Shown here: positions 1 to 8,861 of the stretch, piece after piece
How the letters are laid out: every line of letters begins with the position of its first letter
How positions within the stretch are numbered: position 1 is the stretch's first letter
Assembly: GCA_963741305.1 (NCBI GenBank)
Contig: CAVUHL010000003.1
Location: forward strand, 3,472,001 to 3,536,000
Source of the DNA: DATMER01 sp963741305
GTDB taxonomy: Bacteria > Acidobacteriota > Thermoanaerobaculia > Multivoradales > UBA5704
DNA length: 64,000 nt
Direction of reading: 5' to 3'
Position numbers and translations under genes: made by a program
Notes under the pieces: model-generated
What the model saw: the letters and a program-made list of their open reading frames with translations, nothing else
Databases searched by the model: none
Told to the model about the DNA's origin: nothing

Positions 1-86
1 CGCTTCACCGTCCGGACGAGGCGGAGCACCTGCTCGGGATCGCAGTGGCTCTGGACCAGGTAGCAACAGGTCATCTGTAGGTTCAT
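1..86 (-). CDS. Putative Core-2/I-branching-type glycosyltransferase, N-terminus only
   Basis: The reading frame opens at an ATG at 86 on the minus strand and runs off the window after 28 codons. The visible peptide contains YLVQSHCDPEQVLRLVRTVK. A short beta-strand ending in H, then a PEQV-x-RLVR helix, is how Core-2/I-branching N-acetylglucosaminyltransferase-like proteins commonly begin. The call rests on that fragment alone. A second in-frame ATG lies four codons in. It diverges from the TetR operon that follows, so the two share the 87-168 control region. Confidence 0.45.
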   Translation of the reverse strand, partial: MNLQMTCCYLVQSHCDPEQVLRLVRTVK

Positions 87-98
87 TCTAATCCCCTC

Positions 99-154
99 TT
101 GACAGCCATGAACTACGCCAAGTAAGTTAACGGCGTTCAGTGAACGGTGTTAAC
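99..154 (+). promoter_or_regulatory. Promoter with palindromic TetR operator
   Basis: A TTGACA -35 hexamer lies at 99-104. A weak -10 (TAAGTT, 123-128) follows at 18 bp. From 126 to 154 there is a 29-bp imperfect palindrome: outer arms GTTAAC at 126-131 and 149-154, and an inner perfect core CGTTCAGTGAACG centred on 140. The operator overlaps the putative -10/start region and ends 15 bp before the TetR start codon. It is therefore well placed for repression of the operon by its first gene. The divergent glycosyltransferase may be affected too. Binding by this TetR is inferred. Confidence 0.6.
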
Positions 155-168
155 AAAAGGAGCGTCGT

Positions 169-801
169 TTGGGAACCAAGGAACGAAGGGAGCGGGAGAA
201 GGAGGAAATCCGGCAGAAGATCCTCGACGCCGCGCGCGAGCTCTTCGTCCAGGAGGGGTACGACGCGGTCAGCATGCGGAAGATCGCGGAGAAGATCGAG
301 TACTCCCCCACCGCCATCTATCTGCACTTCAAGGACAAGCGGTCGGTACTGATCGCGCTCTGCGACACGGACTTCCTGCGGCTGGCGAGCGAGCTCCAGA
401 AGATCGGCCGCGTCGAGGATCCCGTGGAGCGCATGCGGCAGAGCGGCCGGGCCTACATCCGCTTCGCCCTGGAGCACCCCAACCACTACCGCTGGATGTT
501 CATGACCCCGCACCCTGACCACGGGCCGGACGAGTCGGACATCCGGGTGGGCAACCCCGAGGAGGACGCCTGGGCGTTTCTCCGGGGCACCGTGGCTGAG
601 GCCATCGAGGCCGGCCGGCTCCGCCCGGAGCTTCAGGACGCCGACCTGGTGGCCCAGGCGGTCTGGGGCTCGGTCCACGGCGTGGTCTCGCTGCAGATCG
701 CCAAATGCAACGACCACTGGGTCGACTGGCGCCCGCCCCTGGAAGTCGCCGAGCTGCTCATGGAGGCCGCGCTCCGCGGCATTTTGCGGGAAGGAGTCTG
801 A
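169..801 (+). CDS. TetR/AcrR family transcriptional regulator
   Basis: A 210-residue protein with an N-terminal TetR helix-turn-helix (about residues 12-60): IRQKILDAARELFVQEGYD, then the recognition part YSPTAIYLHFKDKRSVL. The rest is an alpha-helical ligand domain of usual length. The start is TTG, chosen because AAAGGAG sits 7 bases upstream and the fold begins at once. The stop is followed one base later by the permease start, so it heads a four-gene operon with the DevBCA-type exporter. It probably represses the operon through the palindrome at 126-154, with an exporter substrate as inducer. That role is inferred from position. Confidence 0.9.
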   Translation: MGTKERREREKEEIRQKILDAARELFVQEGYDAVSMRKIAEKIEYSPTAIYLHFKDKRSVLIALCDTDFLRLASELQKIGRVEDPVERMRQSGRAYIRFALEHPNHYRWMFMTPHPDHGPDESDIRVGNPEEDAWAFLRGTVAEAIEAGRLRPELQDADLVAQAVWGSVHGVVSLQIAKCNDHWVDWRPPLEVAELLMEAALRGILREGV

Positions 802-802
802 G

Positions 803-1933
803 GTGGGGGTCGATCTCGCGCGCAAGAACCTGCTGCACGACAAGCTGCGCTTCCTGATCACCGTGTCGGGCGTGGCTTTCGCGGTCACCCTGGTGTTCGT
901 CCAGATGGGCCTCTTCATGGGGCTCCTGGACAACGCCTCGATCACCATCGAGCACATCGACGCCGACCTCTGGGTCACGTCCAAGAACACGCCCAACGTC
1001 GACTTCGCCCAGACCTTCCCCGAGACGGCCGTGCAGCGCGTCCGCTCGGTACCAGGTGTAGAACGGGCCGACAACCTGATCGTCTGGTTCATGACGGTGG
1101 CCCTCCCCACCGGCGCCAAGGAGGGGACGCTGGTCTACGCCCTGGAGGACTTCAAGCGTTGGAAGTTCCCCTGGAACGTGGTCGAGGGCGACCTGACCGA
1201 CCTCCGGCGCGGCAACTACCTCTTCCTCGACGAGTCGGCTGAGAAGCGTTTCGGCAAGTTCCGGATCGGCGAGTACAGGGAAGTCATCGGCCACCGCATG
1301 AAGATCATCGGCCGCACACGGGACGCCCTGTCCTTCAGCACGACGCCGATCCTCTTCCTCGACTACCGCCGGGCGCAGGAGATGTCTCCCGACGAGCTGT
1401 CCGGGAACACGACGTATGTGCTGGTCAAGCTCGCCCCGGGAGCGGACGTGGAAACGGTGCGCCGCGAGATCAAGCGGCGCCTGCGTCACAACGACGTCCA
1501 CACGCGGGCCGAGTGGGCCGCGCGCTCCCGCCGCTACTGGGTGGAGAGCACCGGCCTCGGGCTGAACCTGGCCATGACGGTGTTCCTCGGCTGCCTGGTC
1601 GGCGTCGTGGTCGTGGCGCAGACGCTCTATACCTCGACCATGGAGCACATCAAGGAGTTCGGCACGGTCAAGGCGATCGGCGGCAGCAATTGGGACATCT
1701 ACAAGATCCTGGGCGAGCAGGCCACGATCGCCGCGATCGTCGGCTTTGCCCTCGGTGGGGTGATGTCCTGGTTCCTCCGCCCGGCCATGGCCAACATCGG
1801 CCTCAAACTGATCATTTCGCCCTCCTTCGCCACCACGGTAGGCGTAGGAACGCTGGTGCTGTGCCTTGCCGCCGCCATGATCTCGTTCCGCAAGGTGGCC
1901 CGCATCGATCCGGCCCTGGTCTTCAGGGCTTGA
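803..1933 (+). CDS. DevC-like ABC exporter permease (FtsX fold)
   Basis: A 376-residue membrane protein with one N-terminal transmembrane segment (about 17-40), a large periplasmic domain (about 45-245), and three C-terminal segments from about 250, including LGCLVGVVVVAQTLYTSTM. This is the MacB/FtsX topology. The phrase MEHIKEFGTVKAIGGS and the overall pattern resemble DevC permeases of DevBCA exporters. The start is GTG one base after the TetR stop, with AAGGAG at 791-796. It is expected to dimerise and work with the ATPase and membrane-fusion protein encoded next to move a substrate across the envelope. The substrate is not identifiable. No outer-membrane TolC partner is adjacent. Confidence 0.87.
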   Translation: MGVDLARKNLLHDKLRFLITVSGVAFAVTLVFVQMGLFMGLLDNASITIEHIDADLWVTSKNTPNVDFAQTFPETAVQRVRSVPGVERADNLIVWFMTVALPTGAKEGTLVYALEDFKRWKFPWNVVEGDLTDLRRGNYLFLDESAEKRFGKFRIGEYREVIGHRMKIIGRTRDALSFSTTPILFLDYRRAQEMSPDELSGNTTYVLVKLAPGADVETVRREIKRRLRHNDVHTRAEWAARSRRYWVESTGLGLNLAMTVFLGCLVGVVVVAQTLYTSTMEHIKEFGTVKAIGGSNWDIYKILGEQATIAAIVGFALGGVMSWFLRPAMANIGLKLIISPSFATTVGVGTLVLCLAAAMISFRKVARIDPALVFRA

Positions 1934-1946
1934 GGAGATAGACAAG

Positions 1947-2618
<672 letters not shown>

Positions 2619-2632
2619 AAGGAAGACTTTCG

Positions 2633-3532
2633 ATGATCGTCACGATTTTCCGCAAGTCGCTGTTGCCCCTGATCGGCGTCCTGCTGACCCTGGTCCTCGT
2701 GGGTCAGGTCCGGAACGGGCGCGGCACGGATACCGTCGAAGCCGCGCCGGCTCCCGTGCCTGTCCAGGATGAGCCCCAGAATGAGAGGGTGATCGCAGAG
2801 GGCCGCCTCGTGGCCTACCCGGGGGCCGAGGTGGTCGTGGCCACGGAGCTGCCCGGCGTGGTGGTCCGTCTCCTGGTACAAGAGAAGGACCGGGTGCGCA
2901 AGGGCCAGGTGATCGCCGAGCTGCGCGCCGACGACCTGCGCGCCGAGCTGGCCGAGGCACGGGCGCGGGTGGACGAGTCCGAGGCCGACATCCGCTTCGC
3001 CGAGGTGGACCTCGGCCGCGCCGATCGGCTCCTGGCCGAGAAGGTGGGTACGCAGGAGCTCGCGGACCGCGCCCGGCGCAACCGCGACGCCGCATCCGCC
3101 CGGCGGGAGACCGCGCTCGCCTCGGCGAGCCGTCTGCAAGCCGTCCTGGCGAAGATGCGGATCGTGTCGCCCATCAGCGGCGTGGTCATCCTGCGCTCGG
3201 TCCAGGCCGGCGAGCACCTCGAAGCCGGCGAACCGCTGGTGACGGTCGCCAACCTCGACCGCACCCGGGTCGAAGCCGAAGTGGACGAGTTCGACGCCGG
3301 CCGCGTGGCCCTCGGAGCGACGGTCCGGGTGACGGCCGAGGGCTACGCCGGCCAGTCCTGGCCGGCCCGCATCGAGGAGATCCCCGACGCGGTCATGCCC
3401 CGGCGCCTGAAGCCGCAGGACCCCGGCCGGCCGTCGGACACCCGCGTCCTGCTCGTCAAGATCGCTCTCGACGGTAAGACTCCCCTGAAGCTGGGGCAGC
3501 GGGTGGAGGTGGAGATCTCGCCGGAAGGTTAG
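2633..3532 (+). CDS. DevB/HlyD-type membrane fusion (periplasmic adaptor) protein
   Basis: A 299-residue adaptor: N-terminal membrane anchor (about 2-25), lipoyl half-motifs around VVVATELPGVVVRLLVQEKD and SPISGVVILRSVQAGEHLEA, a short coiled-coil hairpin (about 95-165), and a beta-barrel region containing VEAEVDEFDAGRVALG. The ATG at 2633 is preferred over a TTG at 2615 because GAAAGGAAG lies at 2617-2625, and the TTG lies inside the ATPase stop region. It links the inner-membrane permease to the outer envelope. Its last bases overlap the stop of the convergent cNMP/PilZ gene. Confidence 0.9.
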   Translation: MIVTIFRKSLLPLIGVLLTLVLVGQVRNGRGTDTVEAAPAPVPVQDEPQNERVIAEGRLVAYPGAEVVVATELPGVVVRLLVQEKDRVRKGQVIAELRADDLRAELAEARARVDESEADIRFAEVDLGRADRLLAEKVGTQELADRARRNRDAASARRETALASASRLQAVLAKMRIVSPISGVVILRSVQAGEHLEAGEPLVTVANLDRTRVEAEVDEFDAGRVALGATVRVTAEGYAGQSWPARIEEIPDAVMPRRLKPQDPGRPSDTRVLLVKIALDGKTPLKLGQRVEVEISPEG

Positions 3533-4287
3533 CGCCGGCTGTCGAGGAAACGCCGCACGACGCGGTGGATGCGGTTGGGATCGCCGGCCACGTCCGGGTC
3601 GAAGGCGACCCCGATCGTGTCGCCTTCCTTCCAGGTGACGATGCCCGTGACTTCCAGGATCGGCTCCTCGCCCGGGAGCGCCACGGAGAAGCGCACGGGC
3701 AGCTTCACATCCCAGCCGGGCGGCCCCCCGCTCAGCCCGATCCCGCCGATCGACAGGTTCTCCAGCTTCACGGGCATCGAGCGGCCGTCCTCCAGGACGA
3801 TGACGGCGTCGACCCCCAGGCGGATGCGGACGTCCCGCTGCCCTGCCAGGGCGAGGAGGGCGGAGACGTTCATGCCGTGCCGCCGGATCACCTCGGCGCG
3901 GAACTTGAGCTCCAGGATCGGGATCTCGGCCATCAGCTCCACGAGGTCGTGCTTCTCGATCCGCAGCAGGACCGAGGGCAGGGTCGTGCGCGCGGAGGCA
4001 AAGCGCCGGGACTTGTCGTTAAGCAGGCCCATCTCCCCGAAGTAGCCCCCCTCCTCCAGGCGGGCCAGCACCTGCAGCGGCTTGCCCTTCTCCTCGCGGT
4101 ACACCGTCACCAGGCCGTCCTTGACGATGTAGAAGGCGTCGACCAGGTCTCCCTCGCGGAAGATGACCCGCTTCGCCGGGCTGTCCTCCTCCCGGATCAT
4201 CCCTTCGAGCCGCTGGAGCTGGCCGTCCTCCAAGTCAGCGAAGAGCGGAATCCGGCGTAGGAATTGTCTCAGCAAGCGTCCCTCCAT
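3529..4287 (-). CDS. Cyclic-nucleotide-binding domain plus PilZ-like domain protein
   Basis: A 252-residue two-domain regulator. Residues about 10-125 form a CRP/FNR-type cyclic-nucleotide-binding fold: IPLFADLEDGQL, VIFREGDLVDAFYIVKDG and GEMGLLNDKSRRFASA, the phosphate-binding cassette with Arg. Residues about 150-245 are PilZ-like: VKLENLSIGGIGL keeps the xLSxGG turn, but the RxxxR motif is degenerate (RDVRIR). There is no DNA-binding helix-turn-helix, so it is probably not a transcription factor but a cAMP/c-di-GMP-responsive adaptor. The start is ATG at 4287. It converges on, and overlaps by 4 bp, the exporter operon. Confidence 0.82.
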   Translation of the reverse strand: MEGRLLRQFLRRIPLFADLEDGQLQRLEGMIREEDSPAKRVIFREGDLVDAFYIVKDGLVTVYREEKGKPLQVLARLEEGGYFGEMGLLNDKSRRFASARTTLPSVLLRIEKHDLVELMAEIPILELKFRAEVIRRHGMNVSALLALAGQRDVRIRLGVDAVIVLEDGRSMPVKLENLSIGGIGLSGGPPGWDVKLPVRFSVALPGEEPILEVTGIVTWKEGDTIGVAFDPDVAGDPNRIHRVVRRFLDSRR

Positions 4288-4428
4288 GCCTCGGCACCCT
4301 CCCCGAGGAAGCCACCGGAGCCGTGCCTTTGAATAGAACCCGTATTCTGTTTCGGATCGAGGAATCCGGCAAGCCCAGATTGCTCGCCGGCTGGGCAGCG
4401 GCGGTGAACGGGCGGAAGAGAGGAGCTC

Positions 4429-4489
4429 TTTGACCTTCTTTGAGGAAGTTTGAGGCTATCTGAGGCCAATCCTGAGGATCTTTTATAGC
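4429..4489 (+). promoter_or_regulatory. Phased TTTGAGG direct repeats before a -10-like box
   Basis: Related pentamers recur on one face of the helix: TGACC at 4431, then TGAGG at 4441, 4451, 4461 and 4473 (10, 10, 10, 12 bp steps), mostly within TTTGAGG or TCTGAGG. A TATAGC box (4484-4489) follows within 10 bp. No good -35 is present. Helically phased direct repeats against a -10 are typical of response-regulator-activated promoters. They would drive rightward transcription into a stretch that has no gene but ends in a terminator. Confidence 0.4.
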
Positions 4490-4491
4490 TT

Positions 4492-4660
4492 CCTTGTTAC
4501 TCTCTGTTCACACAAGGCGACAGTGACCGGGTTGCCCTGCAGTCATGAAGTCCTTGAAGTTTTGGAGTCCGGAGGGAAGTTACCTGTAGTTTGTTTTTTT
4601 CCGATCATGGGTGTTGAGGTGGTTCAGATCGAGCCCGGGTGTTACCCGGGCTTTTTCTTT
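4492..4660 (+). ncRNA. Candidate small RNA ending in an intrinsic terminator
   Basis: About 165 bases between the -10-like box at 4484 and the intrinsic terminator at 4632-4660 contain no convincing gene. A strong rightward terminator with no upstream rightward gene implies a short transcript. A local hairpin GGCGAC / GTTGCC forms near 4516-4536. A 14-codon frame at 4545-4589 (MKSLKFWSPEGSYL) has no ribosome site but could encode a peptide. No known RNA family is recognised. The 5' end is inferred. Confidence 0.35.
4632..4660 (+). terminator. Rho-independent terminator (rightward)
   Basis: A perfect 9-bp stem AGCCCGGGT / ACCCGGGCT (4632-4640, 4644-4652) with a GTT loop runs into a T-rich tract at 4652-4662. 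The T-tract is only on the plus-strand side, so it does not serve the leftward gene ending at 4673. Confidence 0.8.
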
Positions 4661-4672
4661 TTGTCTTCTACT

Positions 4673-6946
4673 TCACCGCTTCGCCTTGACGTCCAGCTTG
4701 ACCGACACCTGGGCCGGAGGGAGCACCCCGGTCAGGTACAGCACCTTGCCGGACTCGGGGATTGCGACTGGCAGCGGGCGGACGCCTCCCACGAGCCCCT
4801 GCTTCAGCTCGTCCAGGATCAGATAGGAGCTCTGCTCCTTGGGGACCTCGGCCCGGGATACCGGCGGAGCCGCAGGCTTCCTCTTGCGCGTGAAATCGAG
4901 GCTCCCCGCTACCGGTCTATCGTTGAGCGGGATTGTCTCCGTCTGGCCCGTCCTCCGCTCGTCGAGCAACGGCGACTCGGCGGTGACCGTGATCGTCTCT
5001 TCAACCCCGGTGTTCAGCGTCATTTCCACGGTGACCGCCCCTCCGCTCACGACGAGGTTCGGATACTCCAGGGTGGCGAAGCCCTCCAGCTGGGCCTCCA
5101 GGGTGTACGAGCCGGGCGGGAGGGTGACGAACCGGAATTGACCCTGGGAGTCCGTGATCTGAACCAGGGGATTGAGCCCCCCGGTCAGTGTCATCGCCAC
5201 CCCGGGGAGAGGCACGCCATCCTCTGACATCACCTTTCCATAAACGGCCGAACTGCCGCCGAGGCCTTGAGCCGAAAAGGACGTCTCCTCATTCGCAATG
5301 AACATGATGGTGTGCGCGGGCGACCCCGTCGGCCGCAGATCGCCGGAGCGGAAGCGGTAGCGGTTGCCCTCGGGCAGCAGCACACGCCAGCGGTGCTCCA
5401 GCACCGGGACCGTCACCTGCGCCAGCTCCATGCCCAGCTCGGACCTCCCTCCCGGCACCGCCTTCTCCAGCACTGCTACCACCTCCACTACCGTCTCCGC
5501 TCCCCCTGCGAACCCGAGAGGGATGGAGAGCCTGCCGCCGCGGTCGAGCGGACGGACCGCCTGGGCTCCGACCCGCGCCGACCAGAGCTGCGCTCCCGCC
5601 GGCAGGATCAGGTCCAGCGCCGCACCTGGCCGGGTCACCGGGCCCAGGGTGAAGATGTCGCGGTGCAGCAGGGTGCCGTCGACCGTGAGGAGCGTCGTGG
5701 TGTCGCGCATCCGCACCGGCTCGTCCCGGCTCGGAGCCGGCGGCAGGGCCGAGACGGCCAGCCGGGTTCCGGCGACGCCGGAGATCACGGTGTCCGAGAG
5801 CCGCCATGCCGCCGCCAGGTCGATCACTTCCAGCGCCTCGGAGAGGGACGCAGGCAGGTCTTCCAGGTCCACTCGCGCCCAAGCCGTTTCAGGCAGCGGC
5901 GCAGCCTCGGCCGCGATCGACGAGGCCACGGCCAGGTAGCGGGCGCGCACCTCGAGCCCGGTAGGAAGCGCCGCCGCCAGGGCCGTTCCCTCCGTCAGGA
6001 CGTCCGCGGACGGCGTCGAGGTCAGGACGAGGTAGCCCGTGCCCTGGAGCTGGCGGTGACGGTGCACGGTCAACTTCCCGTTCTCCACGCTGGGCACGGC
6101 CGGCCCCTCGTCGGTTCCCGCCTGCTCTACCTCCACTCCCGGCGGCAGGTCCACGGTGAAGCTCGGCAGGCTCCCCCGCGAAACCTCGTAGAGGATCACG
6201 TCGTGCCGGCGCGGCCCTTCCGGCCGGAGTTGGAAGATGGTCAGCGCGACCGCTTGGGCGAGGAGCCGGTCGGCCTCGGCGCTGTCGAAGCGGCGCTTCA
6301 GCTCCAACACCTGCACCTCGCCGCGCTTGGAGGCCAGGCGCACCGTGCGGCGCCCGCCCTGCTCCCGGTCTTCGACGACCACCCCGCCCGGAGCGGTCCA
6401 GGAAGTCTCGGCCGGCAGGTCGATCTCGGTGACCGAGACCGGGGCGGCAGCGGGGGGGAAGGTCAGACGGCCGATCCCACCCAGGTTCTCCACCGCCGTA
6501 CGTCCCTGGATCCGGACCTGGTACTTCCCGGGCTCGGGAGCCACGAGGAGCACCCCGCCCCGTCCTCCATTCAGGGCGCTCACTGCCGCGCCCGGCTCGG
6601 GGCGGCCGTCCCGCAGAACCTCAACTGTCGCCGGATAGCCCGCCAGGGGGAGGGCCAAGGGCCGGTCCGGATGGCCCTGGACGAGCACCTCGAACTCCGT
6701 GGTCACCCTTGCTTCGCCATCCTCAAGGACCGCGGCCACGCGTTGGGACACGATCTCGGCAAGCGGAGCGGCCTGCTGGCGCGCCCGCTCCGTGCGCGTC
6801 TTCTGAGCCGCCTCGGCGGCTTCGACAAGTGCCAGGTACTCCTTCAGGGGGAGGACCACCTCGCCGGGCTTCCCCTCCCCTGCCCGCAGGGACGGCGCGA
6901 GGAGGACGATCGTCAAACCGATGGGAATCCACCGTTTCAGAACCAT
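4673..6946 (-). CDS. Large secreted protein with C-terminal carboxypeptidase-regulatory-like domain
   Basis: A 757-residue protein with a signal peptide (about 1-22, cleavage near LRAGEG). It opens with VVLPLKEYLALVEAAE, a phrase echoed in the upstream gene (MPLAEYEALRD), so the two are architectural relatives. Residues about 30-560 are beta-rich and unrecognised. Residues about 568-648 form a carboxypeptidase-regulatory-like Ig fold (VYGKVMSEDGVPLPGVAM, DSQGQFRFVTLPPGSYTLE), followed by ETITVTAESPLLDERR, the linker normally found just before the plug of Oar-like TonB receptors. Here no plug or barrel follows. AAGGAGGAT precedes the ATG, which overlaps the upstream stop by 10 bp. Probably periplasmic or surface-exposed; function unknown. 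Confidence 0.8.
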   Translation of the reverse strand: MVLKRWIPIGLTIVLLAPSLRAGEGKPGEVVLPLKEYLALVEAAEAAQKTRTERARQQAAPLAEIVSQRVAAVLEDGEARVTTEFEVLVQGHPDRPLALPLAGYPATVEVLRDGRPEPGAAVSALNGGRGGVLLVAPEPGKYQVRIQGRTAVENLGGIGRLTFPPAAAPVSVTEIDLPAETSWTAPGGVVVEDREQGGRRTVRLASKRGEVQVLELKRRFDSAEADRLLAQAVALTIFQLRPEGPRRHDVILYEVSRGSLPSFTVDLPPGVEVEQAGTDEGPAVPSVENGKLTVHRHRQLQGTGYLVLTSTPSADVLTEGTALAAALPTGLEVRARYLAVASSIAAEAAPLPETAWARVDLEDLPASLSEALEVIDLAAAWRLSDTVISGVAGTRLAVSALPPAPSRDEPVRMRDTTTLLTVDGTLLHRDIFTLGPVTRPGAALDLILPAGAQLWSARVGAQAVRPLDRGGRLSIPLGFAGGAETVVEVVAVLEKAVPGGRSELGMELAQVTVPVLEHRWRVLLPEGNRYRFRSGDLRPTGSPAHTIMFIANEETSFSAQGLGGSSAVYGKVMSEDGVPLPGVAMTLTGGLNPLVQITDSQGQFRFVTLPPGSYTLEAQLEGFATLEYPNLVVSGGAVTVEMTLNTGVEETITVTAESPLLDERRTGQTETIPLNDRPVAGSLDFTRKRKPAAPPVSRAEVPKEQSSYLILDELKQGLVGGVRPLPVAIPESGKVLYLTGVLPPAQVSVKLDVKAKR

Positions 6947-8703
6947 TCGAGATCCTCCTTGTCATTCTCGACGCGGACCGCCAGGGGGCCCGGCGTGGGT
7001 GAGAGGGCGCTCCAGGCCGCCTGAAGCTGGCAGAAGCCTGGAGGCAGGGGGAAGAGGTTGGAGGAGGTCACTGCTGCTCCGGGCAGCGACAGGACCTGCT
7101 TGGCGATCATGTTCGCGGAGAGCACCTCGTTCCTGCGCGCGCTCCGCGCGGCATGGCCCGGAGGTGTCCCGATCGAACCTGCGCGCGTGGTTTCGGCCAG
7201 CTTGTATTCGCGGCCACCGGGCAGGATCAGACGGACTTCGACGCGGGCAGCCGGGGCGGAGAGCGCCGGCAGAGGCAGAGAGATATCCCCCTTCCCCTTG
7301 GGCAATTGGACCGGCAGGAGACCGGCCAGGTGGATGACCTGAGCGCCTTCACCAGAGGAGAGCGGCACGGCAAGACCGCTCCCGGCAGCTCCGGGGCTCA
7401 CGGGCTCGCCGTCCCGATGACCGGCGACAAGCTCGAATCCAGGCGGGGGGATGACCACGAGCTGCTGGGCGCCCCGGTTGCGGACCTCCGCCCAGAGCTG
7501 GTAGGCGGCGCGGCCCGACTCCCCCACCACTACATCCACGAGCAAGCGGTCCACCTGGGCGGCGAGCACCTCGGTGCGATCGGCCCACTCGGCCCGCCAG
7601 CGCGGCGGCCGGGCTGGATCGAGCACGGCCACCAACCCGCCTGGCGCGCCGCGTACGTCATCGGACAATCCGGCAGTCTCGGTCTCGGCCGGAGCCCGCA
7701 CCGCGCCGGGATCGGTCAGCTCCAGCAGGCCATCCCCTCGAAGCGCCGCCTTGGTGAGGAGGAGCGTCCGGTGGCTGTCGGCCGGGACCAGCAGCGGGCT
7801 CACGAATTCCTGAACGGGCGGAGCGGACAGCTCGATCCGTATGGCCAGGGAGGACTCGACCGGCTCCAGAGGTGTGACCACGAGCTGCCCGCTGGTCACG
7901 TTCCACCCGGCAATGGGACCCTGAACGGTGACGACCTCGAAACCGGCGGGCAGAGGAACCCGCAGCTCGGGCAGGCGGCCCTGGGCCACGCGCGCCTCGA
8001 TCCAGCCGTGGACCTCCAGGCGGGTGCGGGAGAGCACGGCGGCCGTTGCCGAGGTGGTTTCGAAGCGCAGCGGGAGCTGGGCGCGCTCGGGTAGGGTACG
8101 CCGGCCGCGCAGGATAAACCCGACGGGCTCCGGCGTGGGCGCGGCCACGAAGCTCCAAGACCCTTGGCTCTTCCGGACCAGGCCGGCACCCTGCAGCTCG
8201 ACCTCCTCGACAGTTTCAGGCGCTTCGATCCGGCCGCGGACGACCGCAGCAGGAGGGAGGCGCAGGCCGAGCTGCCAAGTGGGACGGGTGGCGGTCTCGT
8301 CGCGCCGCACGGGCACCACCGACTCCAGGATGACCTGGTGACGCCCGCGTCCCTGGACCTGGAGCGACCATCCGTCGTCCGCTACATTGACACGCCCATC
8401 AAGGCCACCAAACTTCGCGGCAATGAACGAGCCGGCCTCGCCCAGAGGCACCTTCTGCCAGCCGTCGGCGAACAGGGTGAGCCCGAGGGTCTGGACGATC
8501 CGCGCGCTTTCCCCGTCCGCGGAGATCACGAGGTCGGCCGTCTCGAACGCGAACGGCGCCGGAGGCTTGGGATTCGGCTCGGCCTCGGGATTGGCGCGGT
8601 CACGCAGCGCCTCGTACTCGGCCAGCGGCATCGTCACCTGTGCGCCGGCCGCCAGCGCGAGGAAGAGACACATCACACAAAGAAGACTCAGGGGTCTCCG
8701 CAT
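6937..8703 (-). CDS. Large secreted beta-rich protein of unknown function
   Basis: A 588-residue protein with a clear signal peptide (MRRPLSLLCVMCLFLALAAG, cleaved near AGAQ). After the conserved opening VTMPLAEYEALRDRA it consists of repeated beta-sandwich-like stretches with no catalytic motif. ATG at 8703 is chosen because GGAGG lies 7 bases upstream; an in-frame TTG at 8718 is within that ribosome site. Its last codons overlap the start of the next gene, so the pair is translationally coupled. The shared N-terminal phrase suggests both sit in one envelope complex. No family is recognised. Confidence 0.78.
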   Translation of the reverse strand: MRRPLSLLCVMCLFLALAAGAQVTMPLAEYEALRDRANPEAEPNPKPPAPFAFETADLVISADGESARIVQTLGLTLFADGWQKVPLGEAGSFIAAKFGGLDGRVNVADDGWSLQVQGRGRHQVILESVVPVRRDETATRPTWQLGLRLPPAAVVRGRIEAPETVEEVELQGAGLVRKSQGSWSFVAAPTPEPVGFILRGRRTLPERAQLPLRFETTSATAAVLSRTRLEVHGWIEARVAQGRLPELRVPLPAGFEVVTVQGPIAGWNVTSGQLVVTPLEPVESSLAIRIELSAPPVQEFVSPLLVPADSHRTLLLTKAALRGDGLLELTDPGAVRAPAETETAGLSDDVRGAPGGLVAVLDPARPPRWRAEWADRTEVLAAQVDRLLVDVVVGESGRAAYQLWAEVRNRGAQQLVVIPPPGFELVAGHRDGEPVSPGAAGSGLAVPLSSGEGAQVIHLAGLLPVQLPKGKGDISLPLPALSAPAARVEVRLILPGGREYKLAETTRAGSIGTPPGHAARSARRNEVLSANMIAKQVLSLPGAAVTSSNLFPLPPGFCQLQAAWSALSPTPGPLAVRVENDKEDLEWF

Positions 8704-8861
8704 CGTTCCGTCCTCCAATCGTTCTGCAGGACGGAAAGGGCAAGAAGGATGCCCGGAAGAGGTAGGTCTTTGGCCTCAACGGCTTACGCCGCGGGAGCCT
8801 GTTGACGGGCTGCCGCGGCGTTCAAAACTTTGAAGAGGGCCTCCGACTTTCCGGAGGTGGT
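8704..8861. other. Intergenic stretch with inverted repeats
   Basis: There is no gene here. It holds an imperfect hairpin with CCGCGG arms at about 8790-8818, and a small stem CCTCCG / CGGAGG (8840-8845, 8852-8857) directly after the antiporter stop. The small stem is a plausible weak terminator for that leftward gene, although no U-tract follows. Confidence 0.35.
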
